64,000 nucleotides of DNA from Anoxynatronum buryatiense (GTDB lineage Bacteria > Bacillota > Clostridia > Peptostreptococcales > Tindalliaceae), in NCBI RefSeq assembly GCF_900182905.1, contig NZ_FXUF01000015.1, positions 39,825 to 103,824 on the forward strand, given 5' to 3'. This document shows positions 35,358-43,976 of this stretch, piece by piece. A model generated the notes under the pieces. The model was not told where the DNA came from, did not search any database, and saw nothing but the letters and a program-made list of their open reading frames with translations. The stretch's first letter is position 1. The number at the start of each line of letters is the position of its first letter. The translations under genes were made by a program, and so were the position numbers.

Positions 35358-36974
35358 TTACATAGCTCCCATATGAGCTCCCAGCCAGCTGGCTTGGTTG
35401 TTCAACTCACTCAAGGCTTTCTCCATGGCTGTGAACCGTTTCCAGTATGCTTCTTCTTTTCGGAACAAAGCCTGTTCTTCCCGGGCAATACGAGTGTTGA
35501 GAGTGCTGAGTTCTCGATCCATCAAGCTGCGGGAACTGTTTTTAGTGACATAGTCGATGAGCATATTTCCCTGAACCGACCGGTACAGGCTGGCATTTTC
35601 ACCGGTGCCTCCCCGTCGCACCAAATCTTTCATCCCGATGACTATCTCGTCGTTGATTCGCTGGAACAGACCGCTGTTTTGTGAGCGTTCCTTAGAATCG
35701 GTGGCGTCAGAGGTTTTAAAGATCAAATTCATCACACCGTCTGCATCAGCAGCAATGGCTTCCCGCAGTTTATCTTCATCAATTACCAAACGTCCTCCAT
35801 CACGAAAATTGCCGGTGGTGATGCCAATTTGAGTGATTTGGTTGAAGGTGCCTGTGGTATTTTTGACCGGCTCGTAGAGCAGGCCTCGCATGTTCTGAAC
35901 CATTCGGGTCAGGGTTTCGTCGTTACGCAGCAACCCACTTTTCGATTTTTCTTCCCATTGTTCGATGTCCCGCTCTGTCATGGAAAGCTTTTGCTCATCG
36001 GTGAGGGGAGCGTAGCTCTGATGATAAGCTTCACTGGTTTTCCCACCGATTAAATCCAGCAATCCATTGTATTGGTCAACAAACCCTTTGATCTTGTCCA
36101 CAATACCATCCACATTGGTGTTGACGTTGATGTTGATGGTGGCGTATTCGTCGGTGGTTCCCTCCACCAAGGTGGTTTCTTTTAAATTGAGATTAATGCC
36201 ATAGACGCTAAAGTTATTGGTACTTCGTTTCACATCCAGGCCATTGAAGGTGATTTCTGCATCTTTTCCCGTTTTGTTGCGATCATCAGCCTCAAAAATA
36301 GCACTGCCCAGTCCGCCGACTCCAATATCAATCTTTTGATTGGCGCCAGTGGTCCGGCTGCTGATCATCAAGCTGCCCACTTCACGGTCATAAGAGGCGC
36401 TGAGTCCCAGAGATTTTCCGTCTGCGTCTGTGGCGCGGTTAATCTGATTCACCAAAGTGAAGACAGTGTCACCTGCTTTCACTGTAAAGGTTTCACCGTT
36501 AATCTCCAGGTTCTGGGTGTCTTCTCCACTCAGGTTAAAAGTATAGCCGTCCGCCTTCAGAAGATCCTCACCGCCCACCTGCACGTCTTTCAGGTTCAAT
36601 GAGTTGGTGCGAGCCACTTCCGCCAGCTGCTTCACCTGTACCTGGTGGGTTCCCTGCATGGCGTTGGCATTAGCCGTTGCCGTCACCGCTGTTGTATTAG
36701 ATGACCGGGCACTCTTCACCCAGTTGAACTGATCCACATTCGTTGCTCTGAACTGGCCGGTGTAGGTTACCTGATTCAGACCAAAATCTTTTCGGGCGTC
36801 CAGCAAAAAATTGGCCAGACTTTTGGTCATATCATGCAAGCCTTCCTGGCGCCACTGGGTACGCTGCTCCTGCTGGAGATAGCGATCCACCTTCATGCGC
36901 TCCACCCGCATCATCTGATCAATCATTCCCTGCACATCAATACCGGAACTGAGTCCGCCTAATCGCATTGTCAT
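35358..36974 (-). CDS. fliD: Flagellar filament cap protein FliD
   Basis: This protein of 538 residues caps the growing filament and folds flagellin subunits. The N-terminal FliD motif (MRLGGLSSGIDVQGMIDQMM), the middle GINLNLKETTLVEGTTDEY and the C-terminal helix with LNTRIAREEQALFRKEEAYW, FTAMEKALSELNNQASWLG are characteristic. The upstream TTG is less likely than ATG 36974, which has AAAGGAG nine bases before it. It lies between flaG and a chaperone gene on one sigma-D-driven transcript. Confidence 0.96.
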   Translation of the reverse strand: MTMRLGGLSSGIDVQGMIDQMMRVERMKVDRYLQQEQRTQWRQEGLHDMTKSLANFLLDARKDFGLNQVTYTGQFRATNVDQFNWVKSARSSNTTAVTATANANAMQGTHQVQVKQLAEVARTNSLNLKDVQVGGEDLLKADGYTFNLSGEDTQNLEINGETFTVKAGDTVFTLVNQINRATDADGKSLGLSASYDREVGSLMISSRTTGANQKIDIGVGGLGSAIFEADDRNKTGKDAEITFNGLDVKRSTNNFSVYGINLNLKETTLVEGTTDEYATININVNTNVDGIVDKIKGFVDQYNGLLDLIGGKTSEAYHQSYAPLTDEQKLSMTERDIEQWEEKSKSGLLRNDETLTRMVQNMRGLLYEPVKNTTGTFNQITQIGITTGNFRDGGRLVIDEDKLREAIAADADGVMNLIFKTSDATDSKERSQNSGLFQRINDEIVIGMKDLVRRGGTGENASLYRSVQGNMLIDYVTKNSSRSLMDRELSTLNTRIAREEQALFRKEEAYWKRFTAMEKALSELNNQASWLGAHMGAM

Positions 36975-37069
36975 TCTCAAACACTCCTTTCAGCCGGCGA
37001 CCGCCGCCTTTTCTGTCATGTGTCCCTGGTGTTATTTCCATTCATCAGTGTGTCCAACCGCCGCATCGT

Positions 37070-37474
37070 TTATGCTTTTTCATCAACAATGATACCGGCT
37101 ACCTCCAGCATATTGGCAACCACATCCAGCAACTTCTCCGGCGGAATCTCCCGAATCACCTGGTCGCTGCTGCTGTCAATCACCTTTACCATCACTTTGT
37201 TCAGCTGGTCATGTATCGAATACTCAAAACGTCGGTTGAAGCTCTTAAAACTTCTGTTGGCTTTTTCTATGGCATTTTCCAACTCTTTCAGATCAGTGGG
37301 ACGCCCCTGATCTTCCTGATGCTTTTCTTTCAAGGTAGTCGGTTGCACCGTTTCTGCCTGTCTGGGAAAATGTCCGACTTTCACATCCGTCACTTCAACT
37401 TGTTGGCTTCCCTGCCTCAGAGCTGTTCTTTCAGCAGGCTGCATGCGCTCTACTGCTGCTCCATCAATTTTCAT
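37070..37474 (-). CDS. flaG: FlaG family protein
   Basis: This 134-residue protein has a charged, variable N-terminus and a conserved C-terminal FlaG domain: RSFKSFNRRFEYSIHDQLNK, VMVKVIDSSSDQVIREIPPE and KLLDVVANMLEVAGIIVDEK. FlaG is thought to influence filament length. It is first in the flaG-fliD operon with TAGGAGGGAG before the ATG and a sigma-D promoter 36 bp upstream. Confidence 0.93.
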   Translation of the reverse strand: MKIDGAAVERMQPAERTALRQGSQQVEVTDVKVGHFPRQAETVQPTTLKEKHQEDQGRPTDLKELENAIEKANRSFKSFNRRFEYSIHDQLNKVMVKVIDSSSDQVIREIPPEKLLDVVANMLEVAGIIVDEKA

Positions 37475-37509
37475 TCAGGCTCCCTCCTATACGTCATTCT
37501 CTAATGTAG

Positions 37510-37536
37510 TTATCGGTATTATTAACCAATGCTTTA
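37510..37536 (-). promoter_or_regulatory. Sigma-D promoter of the flaG-fliD operon
   Basis: On the minus strand TAAA (37536-37533), 15 bases, then ACCGATAA (37517-37510) is a close match to TAAA-N15-GCCGATAT, pointing at flaG. Confidence 0.8.
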
Positions 37537-37659
37537 CCCTTTGGAGCCCGTTTTCCACAGGTTTTTTCTTCAGGTTAACTTCCTGCTTTTTCATTTTCCT
37601 CCGGTATGATACAATAAGTCCGGAATATGGCATGCTTCAAGCCACAGGGGGAATCATCC

Positions 37660-38505
37660 ATGAGTCACCGGGAAATCGAAAAATCTTTTTTTCTGTTGAA
37701 TGGTCATCTGCATGCTGTTGAAGAATTTGATCCTCATATGGCTATCCGCTATCCTTCCGTGTATGAAGTGATTCGGGTCATCGACGGCGTTCCTCTTTTC
37801 TGGGAGGCACATTTGGATCGCATGCAGCAGTCACTGGCACTGGCCGGTGCCTCTTTTCAACTGAATCGAGAAAACCTCCGCAGCCAAATGGACCTGCTGA
37901 TCCAAAAAAACCAGGTATTGAATCATAATTTGAAAGTGGTGGTGAATCACTGGGACAACACATTGAGTCCTGATACCTATCTATTCTTCATCACTACCCG
38001 ATACCCCAGTGACAAAGATCTGCATCAGGGAGTTCCAGTGATCCTGCACCCGGCAGAACGAAAAAACCCCAATGCCAAAATCATTTCCACCAGCTTTCGG
38101 GCACCCATTCTGAAGGCCCTGGAATCCTCAGGTGCTTATGAAGCCCTGCTGGTGAATCAGTCTGATGAAGTTACCGAAGGCAGCCGCTCCAATTTTTTTG
38201 TCATCAAACAGAATGTTTTTTACACACCGCCGGCAGCTCAGGTGCTTCAGGGAATTACCCGCCAGGTGGTGATGCGACTGGTACATCGCCTGGGATACCA
38301 GATTCAGGAAACTTCCATTTCCCGCGCCTTCTTACTAAAAGGCGATGCCCTTTTTCTTACCGGCACCTCTCCAGGCGTGCTGCCCATCAGCAATGCGAAT
38401 GGTCACTCATTTTCTGTCACTCTGGAACCCCTTCAGAATTTGCAGGGACTTTATCACCATTTTGTGCGAACCTATGTGGATATTCACCGTTCTTCCGCAG
38501 ACTGA
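37660..38505 (+). CDS. Class IV aminotransferase (IlvE/Dat/PabC type)
   Basis: This 281-residue PLP enzyme has the fold-IV signature YEALLVNQSDEVTEGSRSNF (FVIK), a candidate PLP lysine in NAKIISTSFR, and FLTGTSPGVLPIS near the end. Members include branched-chain and D-amino-acid aminotransferases and aminodeoxychorismate lyase; the N-terminal IRYPSVYEVIRVIDGVPLFW and the short length do not decide between them. No amino-acid pathway genes are adjacent. The start is ATG 37660 behind CAGGGGG, not the earlier in-frame ATG. It is divergent from flaG. Confidence 0.85.
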   Translation: MSHREIEKSFFLLNGHLHAVEEFDPHMAIRYPSVYEVIRVIDGVPLFWEAHLDRMQQSLALAGASFQLNRENLRSQMDLLIQKNQVLNHNLKVVVNHWDNTLSPDTYLFFITTRYPSDKDLHQGVPVILHPAERKNPNAKIISTSFRAPILKALESSGAYEALLVNQSDEVTEGSRSNFFVIKQNVFYTPPAAQVLQGITRQVVMRLVHRLGYQIQETSISRAFLLKGDALFLTGTSPGVLPISNANGHSFSVTLEPLQNLQGLYHHFVRTYVDIHRSSAD

Positions 38506-38610
38506 GTGTGCGGAAGACCAACAAAAAACAACCAAAAAGGGAGCCAGCAAAAGGAACCAACAAGGAGCCAACAAATAGAACAAAGCATTGAAAAACAGGG
38601 AGGAACAATC

Positions 38611-39699
38611 ATGAAAATGGGAATTGTGGGCTTGCCCACCACCGGAAAAACAACACTCTTTAACTTGTTGACAGGTCAAAATATTGAAACCAGCGGGTTT
38701 TCCACAGGAAAGGTGGAAGCCCATACCGGCATGGCCAGAATCCCCGATGAACGGATTGATTTTTTGGCCAGTCAATACCATCCTAAAAAAACCACTTATG
38801 CCACCGTTGAACTGGTGGATGTGCCCGGCCTGGTGAAAGGCGCCAGCACCGGCAAAGGTGTGGGTAACCAGTTTTTGGATGCTGTTCGAAAAGCCGACGC
38901 CCTCATCCATCTGGTGCGGGTCTTTGACAACCCCCAGGTGATGCACCCTGAAGGCAGCATCGACCCCCTGCGGGATGTGGAAACCATTGCCATGGAACTC
39001 TTGTTTTCCGATCTGGGTGTCATCGAAAACCGCATTGGCCGTATTGACGCCGGCAAGAAAATCACCAAAGAGCATCAGGCAGAAAAAGCCGTGCTGGAAA
39101 AATGCCAGGAAGCCCTTGAAAATGGCCAGCTTCTTCATGAAATGGAACTGGATGAAGAAGAACAGGAACTGCTGCGAAATTTCGGTTTTCTTTCAGAAAA
39201 GCCCATGATGCTGGTGGCCAACATTGATGAGTCTCAATTAACCAGCGGCGACTTTCCCATGAAAGCAGCCCTGGAAGAATACTGTGCTGACCACCGCTTG
39301 CCGCTGATTGTTCTCAGCGCCCAGGCAGAACAGGAGATCAGCCAGCTGGAGGCCGATGAACGGGATATGTTCATGGAAGAACTGCATATTCAGGAGCCGG
39401 GCATTCACCAGGTGGCGCGCACCGCCTATGATCTGCTGGGCCTCATTTCTTTTCTTACTGCCGGTGAAGATGAAGTGCGTGCCTGGCCCATAAGACGGGA
39501 AACCATCGCCCGCCGCGCTGCAGGCAAGATCCATACCGATATCGAAAAGGGCTTTATCCGTGCTGAAGTCACTGCCTTTGCCGATTACCGGGAGCATCCC
39601 AGCATGGTCAAACTGAAGGAGCTGGGAAAAGTGCGCCTGGAAGGGAAGGAATATGTGGTGCAGGATGGGGATATCATGAATTTCCGTTTCAATGTGTAG
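38611..39699 (+). CDS. YchF-like GTPase/ATPase variant
   Basis: This 362-residue protein is built like YchF: a P-loop near residue 4 (GIVGLPTTGKTTLFNLLTG), switch-like VELVDVPGLVKGASTGKGVG, G4-like LVANIDES, a helical insert, and a C-terminal TGS/DUF933 domain ending EYVVQDGDIMNFRFNV. YchF proteins bind ribosomes and hydrolyse ATP or GTP. The usual P-loop (GLPNVGKST) is changed to GLPTTGKTT, suggesting a paralogue rather than the core YchF. ATG 38611 follows CAGGGAGGAAC. Between it and the aminotransferase is a short low-complexity stretch with repeated GGAGCCAACAA-like units. Confidence 0.85.
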   Translation: MKMGIVGLPTTGKTTLFNLLTGQNIETSGFSTGKVEAHTGMARIPDERIDFLASQYHPKKTTYATVELVDVPGLVKGASTGKGVGNQFLDAVRKADALIHLVRVFDNPQVMHPEGSIDPLRDVETIAMELLFSDLGVIENRIGRIDAGKKITKEHQAEKAVLEKCQEALENGQLLHEMELDEEEQELLRNFGFLSEKPMMLVANIDESQLTSGDFPMKAALEEYCADHRLPLIVLSAQAEQEISQLEADERDMFMEELHIQEPGIHQVARTAYDLLGLISFLTAGEDEVRAWPIRRETIARRAAGKIHTDIEKGFIRAEVTAFADYREHPSMVKLKELGKVRLEGKEYVVQDGDIMNFRFNV

Positions 39700-39749
39700 T
39701 CGTTTACATGTTGTGTTTTAAATGGTCCTGCCACCAAATGTGCTGAATG

Positions 39750-39798
39750 GGAGGACACTTGTCCACGGTTGTCATTCCACCGTGGACAAGTGTCCTCC
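39750..39798. repeat. 20-bp perfect hairpin without T-run
   Basis: Arms 39750-39769 and 39779-39798 are perfectly complementary around a 9-base loop and contain ACTTGTCCAC/GTGGACAAGT. The hairpin follows the YchF-like gene but has neither a T-run on the plus strand nor one on the minus strand, so it is an atypical terminator. Palindromic REP or MITE-type units of this look occur in clostridia; only one copy is visible here. Confidence 0.6.
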
Positions 39799-39977
39799 AA
39801 AAAGAGGATTGCCCATTATCGAATCTTACGTTATAATGATACCGAACAGTCTGTCATTTTAACGATTCGTGGAAGCTTGCCACAAAATTGGAATTTTGTT
39901 TGATTGTTTTCAGAAAGGTTTTTTACAGTTTCTATAACCCGGATAAAAACAGACCGCATGCTGAACACCGGCATCGC

Positions 39978-40076
39978 ATAAATATTCGATTCGCCGAATA
40001 TTTATAGGTTTGTTCTTTTTTTACCCTAAATTCTGTTTAGTTTTTGTTTAGGGTGACGCATGGTTAGAATTTCTAA
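39978..40076. promoter_or_regulatory. Three palindromes upstream of the opp/dpp operon
   Basis: ATAAATATTCG and CGAATATTTAT (39978-39988, 39995-40005), ACCCTAAA and TTTAGGGT (40023-40030, 40047-40054), and TTAGAATTTCTAA (40064-40076) lie in an AT-rich stretch 100-200 bp before the binding-protein gene. They look like regulator sites, but no regulator is known. The rest of the 39700-40179 gap holds the preceding hairpin and no recognised gene. Confidence 0.5.
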
Positions 40077-40179
40077 TTGGGGGTATTTTGATCTCATGAA
40101 CCCCGTCCACCAGATTTAAGCGCGCTGAGGCAGCAACTTCAACGTGTTTGAATAAAAAAGAAGAGAAGGGAGATTTATC

Positions 40180-41763
40180 ATGAACCAAAAGAAAAAGTAC
40201 ATTTTGCTAAGCCTTATGTTGGTACTGGCCCTGATGGTCACTGCATGCGGCGGCAGCGAACCCGCTCCGGCACCTGCAGAACCCAGCGAGCCAGGCGCAG
40301 AGGCGCCTGTTGTGGATGCACCACAGACCGACGAAACCCTCATTGTTGCACAGGGGGCTGACCCAGTTTCTCTTGATCCCCACGCCACCAACGACCAACC
40401 TTCATCCCGGGTGATGGCACAAATTTATGAGCGTCTCATTGTCCAAAATGAAGAAATGGAACTCGAACCCGGCCTGGCCGAATCATGGGAAGTGATTGAT
40501 GAAAGAACTTACGAATTCAAACTGAAGCAGGGCGTTCTTTTCCACAATGGCGAAGAATTCAAAGCCAGTGACGTCGAGTTCACACTGCTGCGGGCCCTTG
40601 AATCTTCCCATATCGGGCACATCGTGGGTCAAATTGACCCCGAAACGATTGACGTCATCGATGATTACACCATTCGCATCTCCACCAAAGAGCCTTTTGG
40701 TCCTATTCTGGCTCATCTGGCCCACACCGCTTCCAGCATTCTGAATGAGAAAGCTGTTACCGATGGCGGCGAAGACTACGGTCAAAACCCCGTGGGAACC
40801 GGCCCTTTCAAATATGACAGCTGGACCACCGGTGACCGGGTGGAACTGGTGCGTTACGATGAGTATCATGGCACACCTGCCAAAGTGTCCCGTGTCATCA
40901 TGAGAAATGTACCTGAAAATGCCAACCGTTCCATCGAAGTTGAAACCGGCGGCGCACACATCGCTTACGACATTGATCCCAACGATGTGAGCCGTGTTGA
41001 AGGCAATCCTGATCTGAAAATGATCCGCAGCCCCAACTTCTCCACCACCTACGTTGGTTTCAACGCCGCCAAAGCTCCCTTTGATGATGTGCGCGTACGC
41101 CAGGCCATCAACTACGCGGTGAACATGGATGCCATTGTTAACGCTGTTTACATGGGCACTGGTGCGCCCTCCAAAGGTCCTCTGGGCCCCAACGTGTGGG
41201 CTTCCAACCAAAATCTGGAACCTTATGGCTATGATCTTGAAAAAGCCAAAGAACTGATGGCAGAAGCCGGTTATGCCGATGGCTTCTCCACCACCATCTG
41301 GACCAACGAAAACCAACAGCGTATCAACATTGCTGAAATCCTTCAGAACCAGCTTCGTGAAATCGGCATCAATGCTGATGCTCAGGTGCTGGAGTGGGGC
41401 GCTTACCTGGATGGCACCGCTGCAGGTGAACACCAAATGTTCATTCTGGGCTGGGTAACCGTCACAGGCGACCCAGACTACGGTCTGTATGCCCTGTTCC
41501 ACAGCAGCCAGCATGGCGAAGCCGGCAACCGTACTTTTTACACTAACCCCCGGGTTGATGAACTCCTGGATATCGGTAAAGTCTCAACCGATCCGGCAGA
41601 ACGCGAAGCCGCCTATCTTGAAGCGCAGGAGCTTATCCGCAACGACGCTCCCTGGATCTTTACCTGGACCGGCGAAGACCTGACAGCCACGGCCAACAAT
41701 GTGGTGGGCTTCCGCAATCACCCTGCCGGCCATCACAAGCTGTTCAACGTCTCCTTCGAATAG
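40180..41763 (+). CDS. Oligopeptide/dipeptide-type binding lipoprotein
   Basis: This 527-residue family 5 binding protein has a lipoprotein signal ending in the lipobox MVTAC and a Pro/Ala/Glu linker. The mature part shows the family 5 pattern GADPVSLDPHATNDQPSSRV, GLAESWEVIDERTYEFKLKQ, VRVRQAINYAVNMDAIVNAV and a late LILGWVTVTGDPDYGLYALF-like segment. It delivers peptides or similar ligands to the permeases encoded downstream. GAAGGGAG precedes the ATG. The cognate ligand could also be nickel or another metal-chelate. Confidence 0.92.
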   Translation: MNQKKKYILLSLMLVLALMVTACGGSEPAPAPAEPSEPGAEAPVVDAPQTDETLIVAQGADPVSLDPHATNDQPSSRVMAQIYERLIVQNEEMELEPGLAESWEVIDERTYEFKLKQGVLFHNGEEFKASDVEFTLLRALESSHIGHIVGQIDPETIDVIDDYTIRISTKEPFGPILAHLAHTASSILNEKAVTDGGEDYGQNPVGTGPFKYDSWTTGDRVELVRYDEYHGTPAKVSRVIMRNVPENANRSIEVETGGAHIAYDIDPNDVSRVEGNPDLKMIRSPNFSTTYVGFNAAKAPFDDVRVRQAINYAVNMDAIVNAVYMGTGAPSKGPLGPNVWASNQNLEPYGYDLEKAKELMAEAGYADGFSTTIWTNENQQRINIAEILQNQLREIGINADAQVLEWGAYLDGTAAGEHQMFILGWVTVTGDPDYGLYALFHSSQHGEAGNRTFYTNPRVDELLDIGKVSTDPAEREAAYLEAQELIRNDAPWIFTWTGEDLTATANNVVGFRNHPAGHHKLFNVSFE

Positions 41764-41856
41764 GAAACAAACAGCACCTGTTAACACATCTACCATTTGA
41801 ATCGGCCATTCATGCTGATCATTGACACCATGGCATTTCATACAATCAAGGCGATC

Positions 41857-41894
41857 AAACAATCATGTAGGGCATTTGCTCTACATGATTGTTT
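41857..41894 (+). terminator. Intercistronic hairpin after the opp binding protein
   Basis: Perfect 14-bp arms at 41857-41870 and 41881-41894 flank a 10-base loop. There is only a short T-stretch, so it is probably a partial terminator or RNA stabiliser that makes the binding protein more abundant than the permeases, a common feature of opp operons. Confidence 0.7.
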
Positions 41895-41975
41895 ATGGGT
41901 GGTATTATTTCATCATTCGCACTATTTATTTTTATGCCTGGCCCGCAGGGCAGGTAAAGAACTAGGAGGCTGGCG

Positions 41976-42905
41976 ATGTATAAGTATATTCTCAGAAGAC
42001 TGCTTTTACTGATTCCGGTGATCCTGGGTGTAACCTTCATTATATTCACTATGATGTACTTTACACCGGGTGACCCTGCACGAATCATTCTGGGAGAACA
42101 GGCATCTGAAACGGATGTACAGCGCCTGCGCGCTGAAATGGGCCTGGATGATCCCTTTTTTATTCAGTTTGGCCGTTACATAAAAGATGTGGCGGTGAAT
42201 CAGGATCTTGGACGGTCTTACCGAAGCAACCGGTCTGTCACCGGCGAACTGGTGGCCCGTTTTCCCACCACCCTGAAACTGGCTGGTCTGGGGGTGTTGG
42301 TGGCGGTGGCCATGGGGATTCCCATCGGTATAATATCGGCCACCAAACAATATTCATTTTTTGATAATTTCTCCATGGTACTGGCATTGGTAGGGGTCTC
42401 CATGCCAAACTTCTGGCAGGGGATGATGCTGATCCTGGCCTTCTCCGTCTACCTGGGCTGGTTCCCTTCATCAGGCTTCTCAACCTGGAAGCACATGGTA
42501 CTCCCCGCTCTCACCATCGGCACTTCCACAGCAGCGGTGATTACCCGTATGACCCGCTCCAGCATGCTTGAGGTGGTTCGCCAGGATTACATACGAACCG
42601 CCCGTGCAAAGGGACAGGTGGAGTCCAAGGTGATCAACCGCCACGCCCTTAAAAATGCGTTGATCCCCATTTTGACTGTTGTAGGCCTGCAGTTTGGATA
42701 TCTGCTGGGCGGCGCGGTGTTAACAGAAACCATTTTTTCCATTCCCGGTCTGGGAAACCTGATGGTTCAGTCCATCAGAACCAGAGATTTTCCCATGGTG
42801 CAGGGAGGCGTTCTGTTTATCGCCGTCACCTTCAGTTTTGTTAATTTGATAGTCGACATCCTGTATGCTTATGTGGATCCCCGGATCCGATCCCAGTACA
42901 AGTAA
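41976..42905 (+). CDS. Opp/Dpp ABC permease, B subunit
   Basis: This 309-residue permease starts YKYILRRLLLLIPVILGVTF and has the GxxxP FTPGDPARIILGEQASETDV region and EAA loop VVRQDYIRTARAKGQVESKV, then HALKNALIPILTVVGLQFGY. About six membrane helices are visible. TAGGAGG precedes the ATG. It forms the pore together with the next gene product. Confidence 0.95.
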   Translation: MYKYILRRLLLLIPVILGVTFIIFTMMYFTPGDPARIILGEQASETDVQRLRAEMGLDDPFFIQFGRYIKDVAVNQDLGRSYRSNRSVTGELVARFPTTLKLAGLGVLVAVAMGIPIGIISATKQYSFFDNFSMVLALVGVSMPNFWQGMMLILAFSVYLGWFPSSGFSTWKHMVLPALTIGTSTAAVITRMTRSSMLEVVRQDYIRTARAKGQVESKVINRHALKNALIPILTVVGLQFGYLLGGAVLTETIFSIPGLGNLMVQSIRTRDFPMVQGGVLFIAVTFSFVNLIVDILYAYVDPRIRSQYK

Positions 42906-42935
42906 CCTGGATGCCGAAGAGGAGGCCTTACGACG

Positions 42936-43961
42936 ATGCAAGAAAAACACGAAGAAAAGCTTGTCCTTGATCAAGAACTGCGGGATGATCCTGTTAAAGA
43001 GGATCAGCATCGGCACCCGGAGCATCAGATTCATCATGATAGCCAAACCATTGATGCCCCCATTGAATCTACTGTCAACGCAACTGTCAGTTCAGCCATG
43101 AAACCCGCCAACCAGAAAAAACGGAGCCAGTGGCTTGAAGTCTGGCGCCGGTTAAAGCAAAATAAAGCTGCCATGGTGGGCCTGTTCATTATAACCATTC
43201 TCATCCTCAGTGCTATTTTCGCCCCCTGGATCGCTCCCTATCACTATGACGACCAGGATCTGCTGCGCACCTTCCAGAGCCCCAGCCGGGAGCACCTGCT
43301 GGGAACCGACAACTTTGGCCGTGACATCCTGTCCCGCATCATTTATGGTTCCAGAATTTCTCTCATGGTCGGCTTTATTGCCGTGAGTATTTCCCTCATC
43401 GTAGGTGGATTTTTGGGGGCAGTGGCCGGCTACTATGGAGGCCGTTTGGATAACATCATTATGCGGGGAATCGACATCCTCATGGCCATTCCTTCCATAC
43501 TACTGGCCATCTCCATTGTGGCCTCTTTGGGGCCGGGCCTTCGCAACGTGATGATTGCCGTGGGGATCGCCACCATACCCACTTATGCCCGAATTGTGCG
43601 GGCATCGGTGATCACCATCAAAGACCAGGAGTTCATTGAGGCTGCCCGGGCTGTCGGTGCCAATGACATGCGTATCATATCGAAGCACATCATGCCCAAT
43701 TCCCTGGCCCCCCTGATTGTTCAGGGAACCCTGGGTGTGGCCAATGCCATTCTTTCCGCTGCCGGCCTCAGCTTCATCGGCTTGGGCTTTCAACCACCCA
43801 CACCTGAATGGGGAGCCATGCTTTCCCAGGGACGCCAGTACATTCGTGATTACTGGCACATGACCACCTTCCCTGGTCTGGCCATTATGACCACCATTTT
43901 TGGTTTGAACCTGCTGGGCGACGGATTAAGGGATGCCCTTGATCCAAGGCTCAAGAATTAA
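42936..43961 (+). CDS. Opp/Dpp ABC permease, C subunit, with His-rich N-terminus
   Basis: This 341-residue permease has helices from KAAMVGLFIITILILSAIFA onward, the HLLGTDNFGRDILSRIIYGS segment and EAA loop FIEAARAVGANDMRIISKHI. Its first 55 residues are an unusual hydrophilic extension with six His, five of them in QHRHPEHQIHHD (residues 24-35). AGGAGG ten bases before the ATG and the absence of a ribosome site at the later Met support this longer start. The extension would be cytoplasmic and could bind a metal; this is inference. Confidence 0.93.
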   Translation: MQEKHEEKLVLDQELRDDPVKEDQHRHPEHQIHHDSQTIDAPIESTVNATVSSAMKPANQKKRSQWLEVWRRLKQNKAAMVGLFIITILILSAIFAPWIAPYHYDDQDLLRTFQSPSREHLLGTDNFGRDILSRIIYGSRISLMVGFIAVSISLIVGGFLGAVAGYYGGRLDNIIMRGIDILMAIPSILLAISIVASLGPGLRNVMIAVGIATIPTYARIVRASVITIKDQEFIEAARAVGANDMRIISKHIMPNSLAPLIVQGTLGVANAILSAAGLSFIGLGFQPPTPEWGAMLSQGRQYIRDYWHMTTFPGLAIMTTIFGLNLLGDGLRDALDPRLKN

Positions 43962-43976
43962 GAGGGGCTGATTTGA

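Noticed and set aside
40483..41514. 343-codon minus-strand frame inside the opp binding-protein gene
   Set aside because: It is antisense to a clear family 5 binding protein; no independent support.
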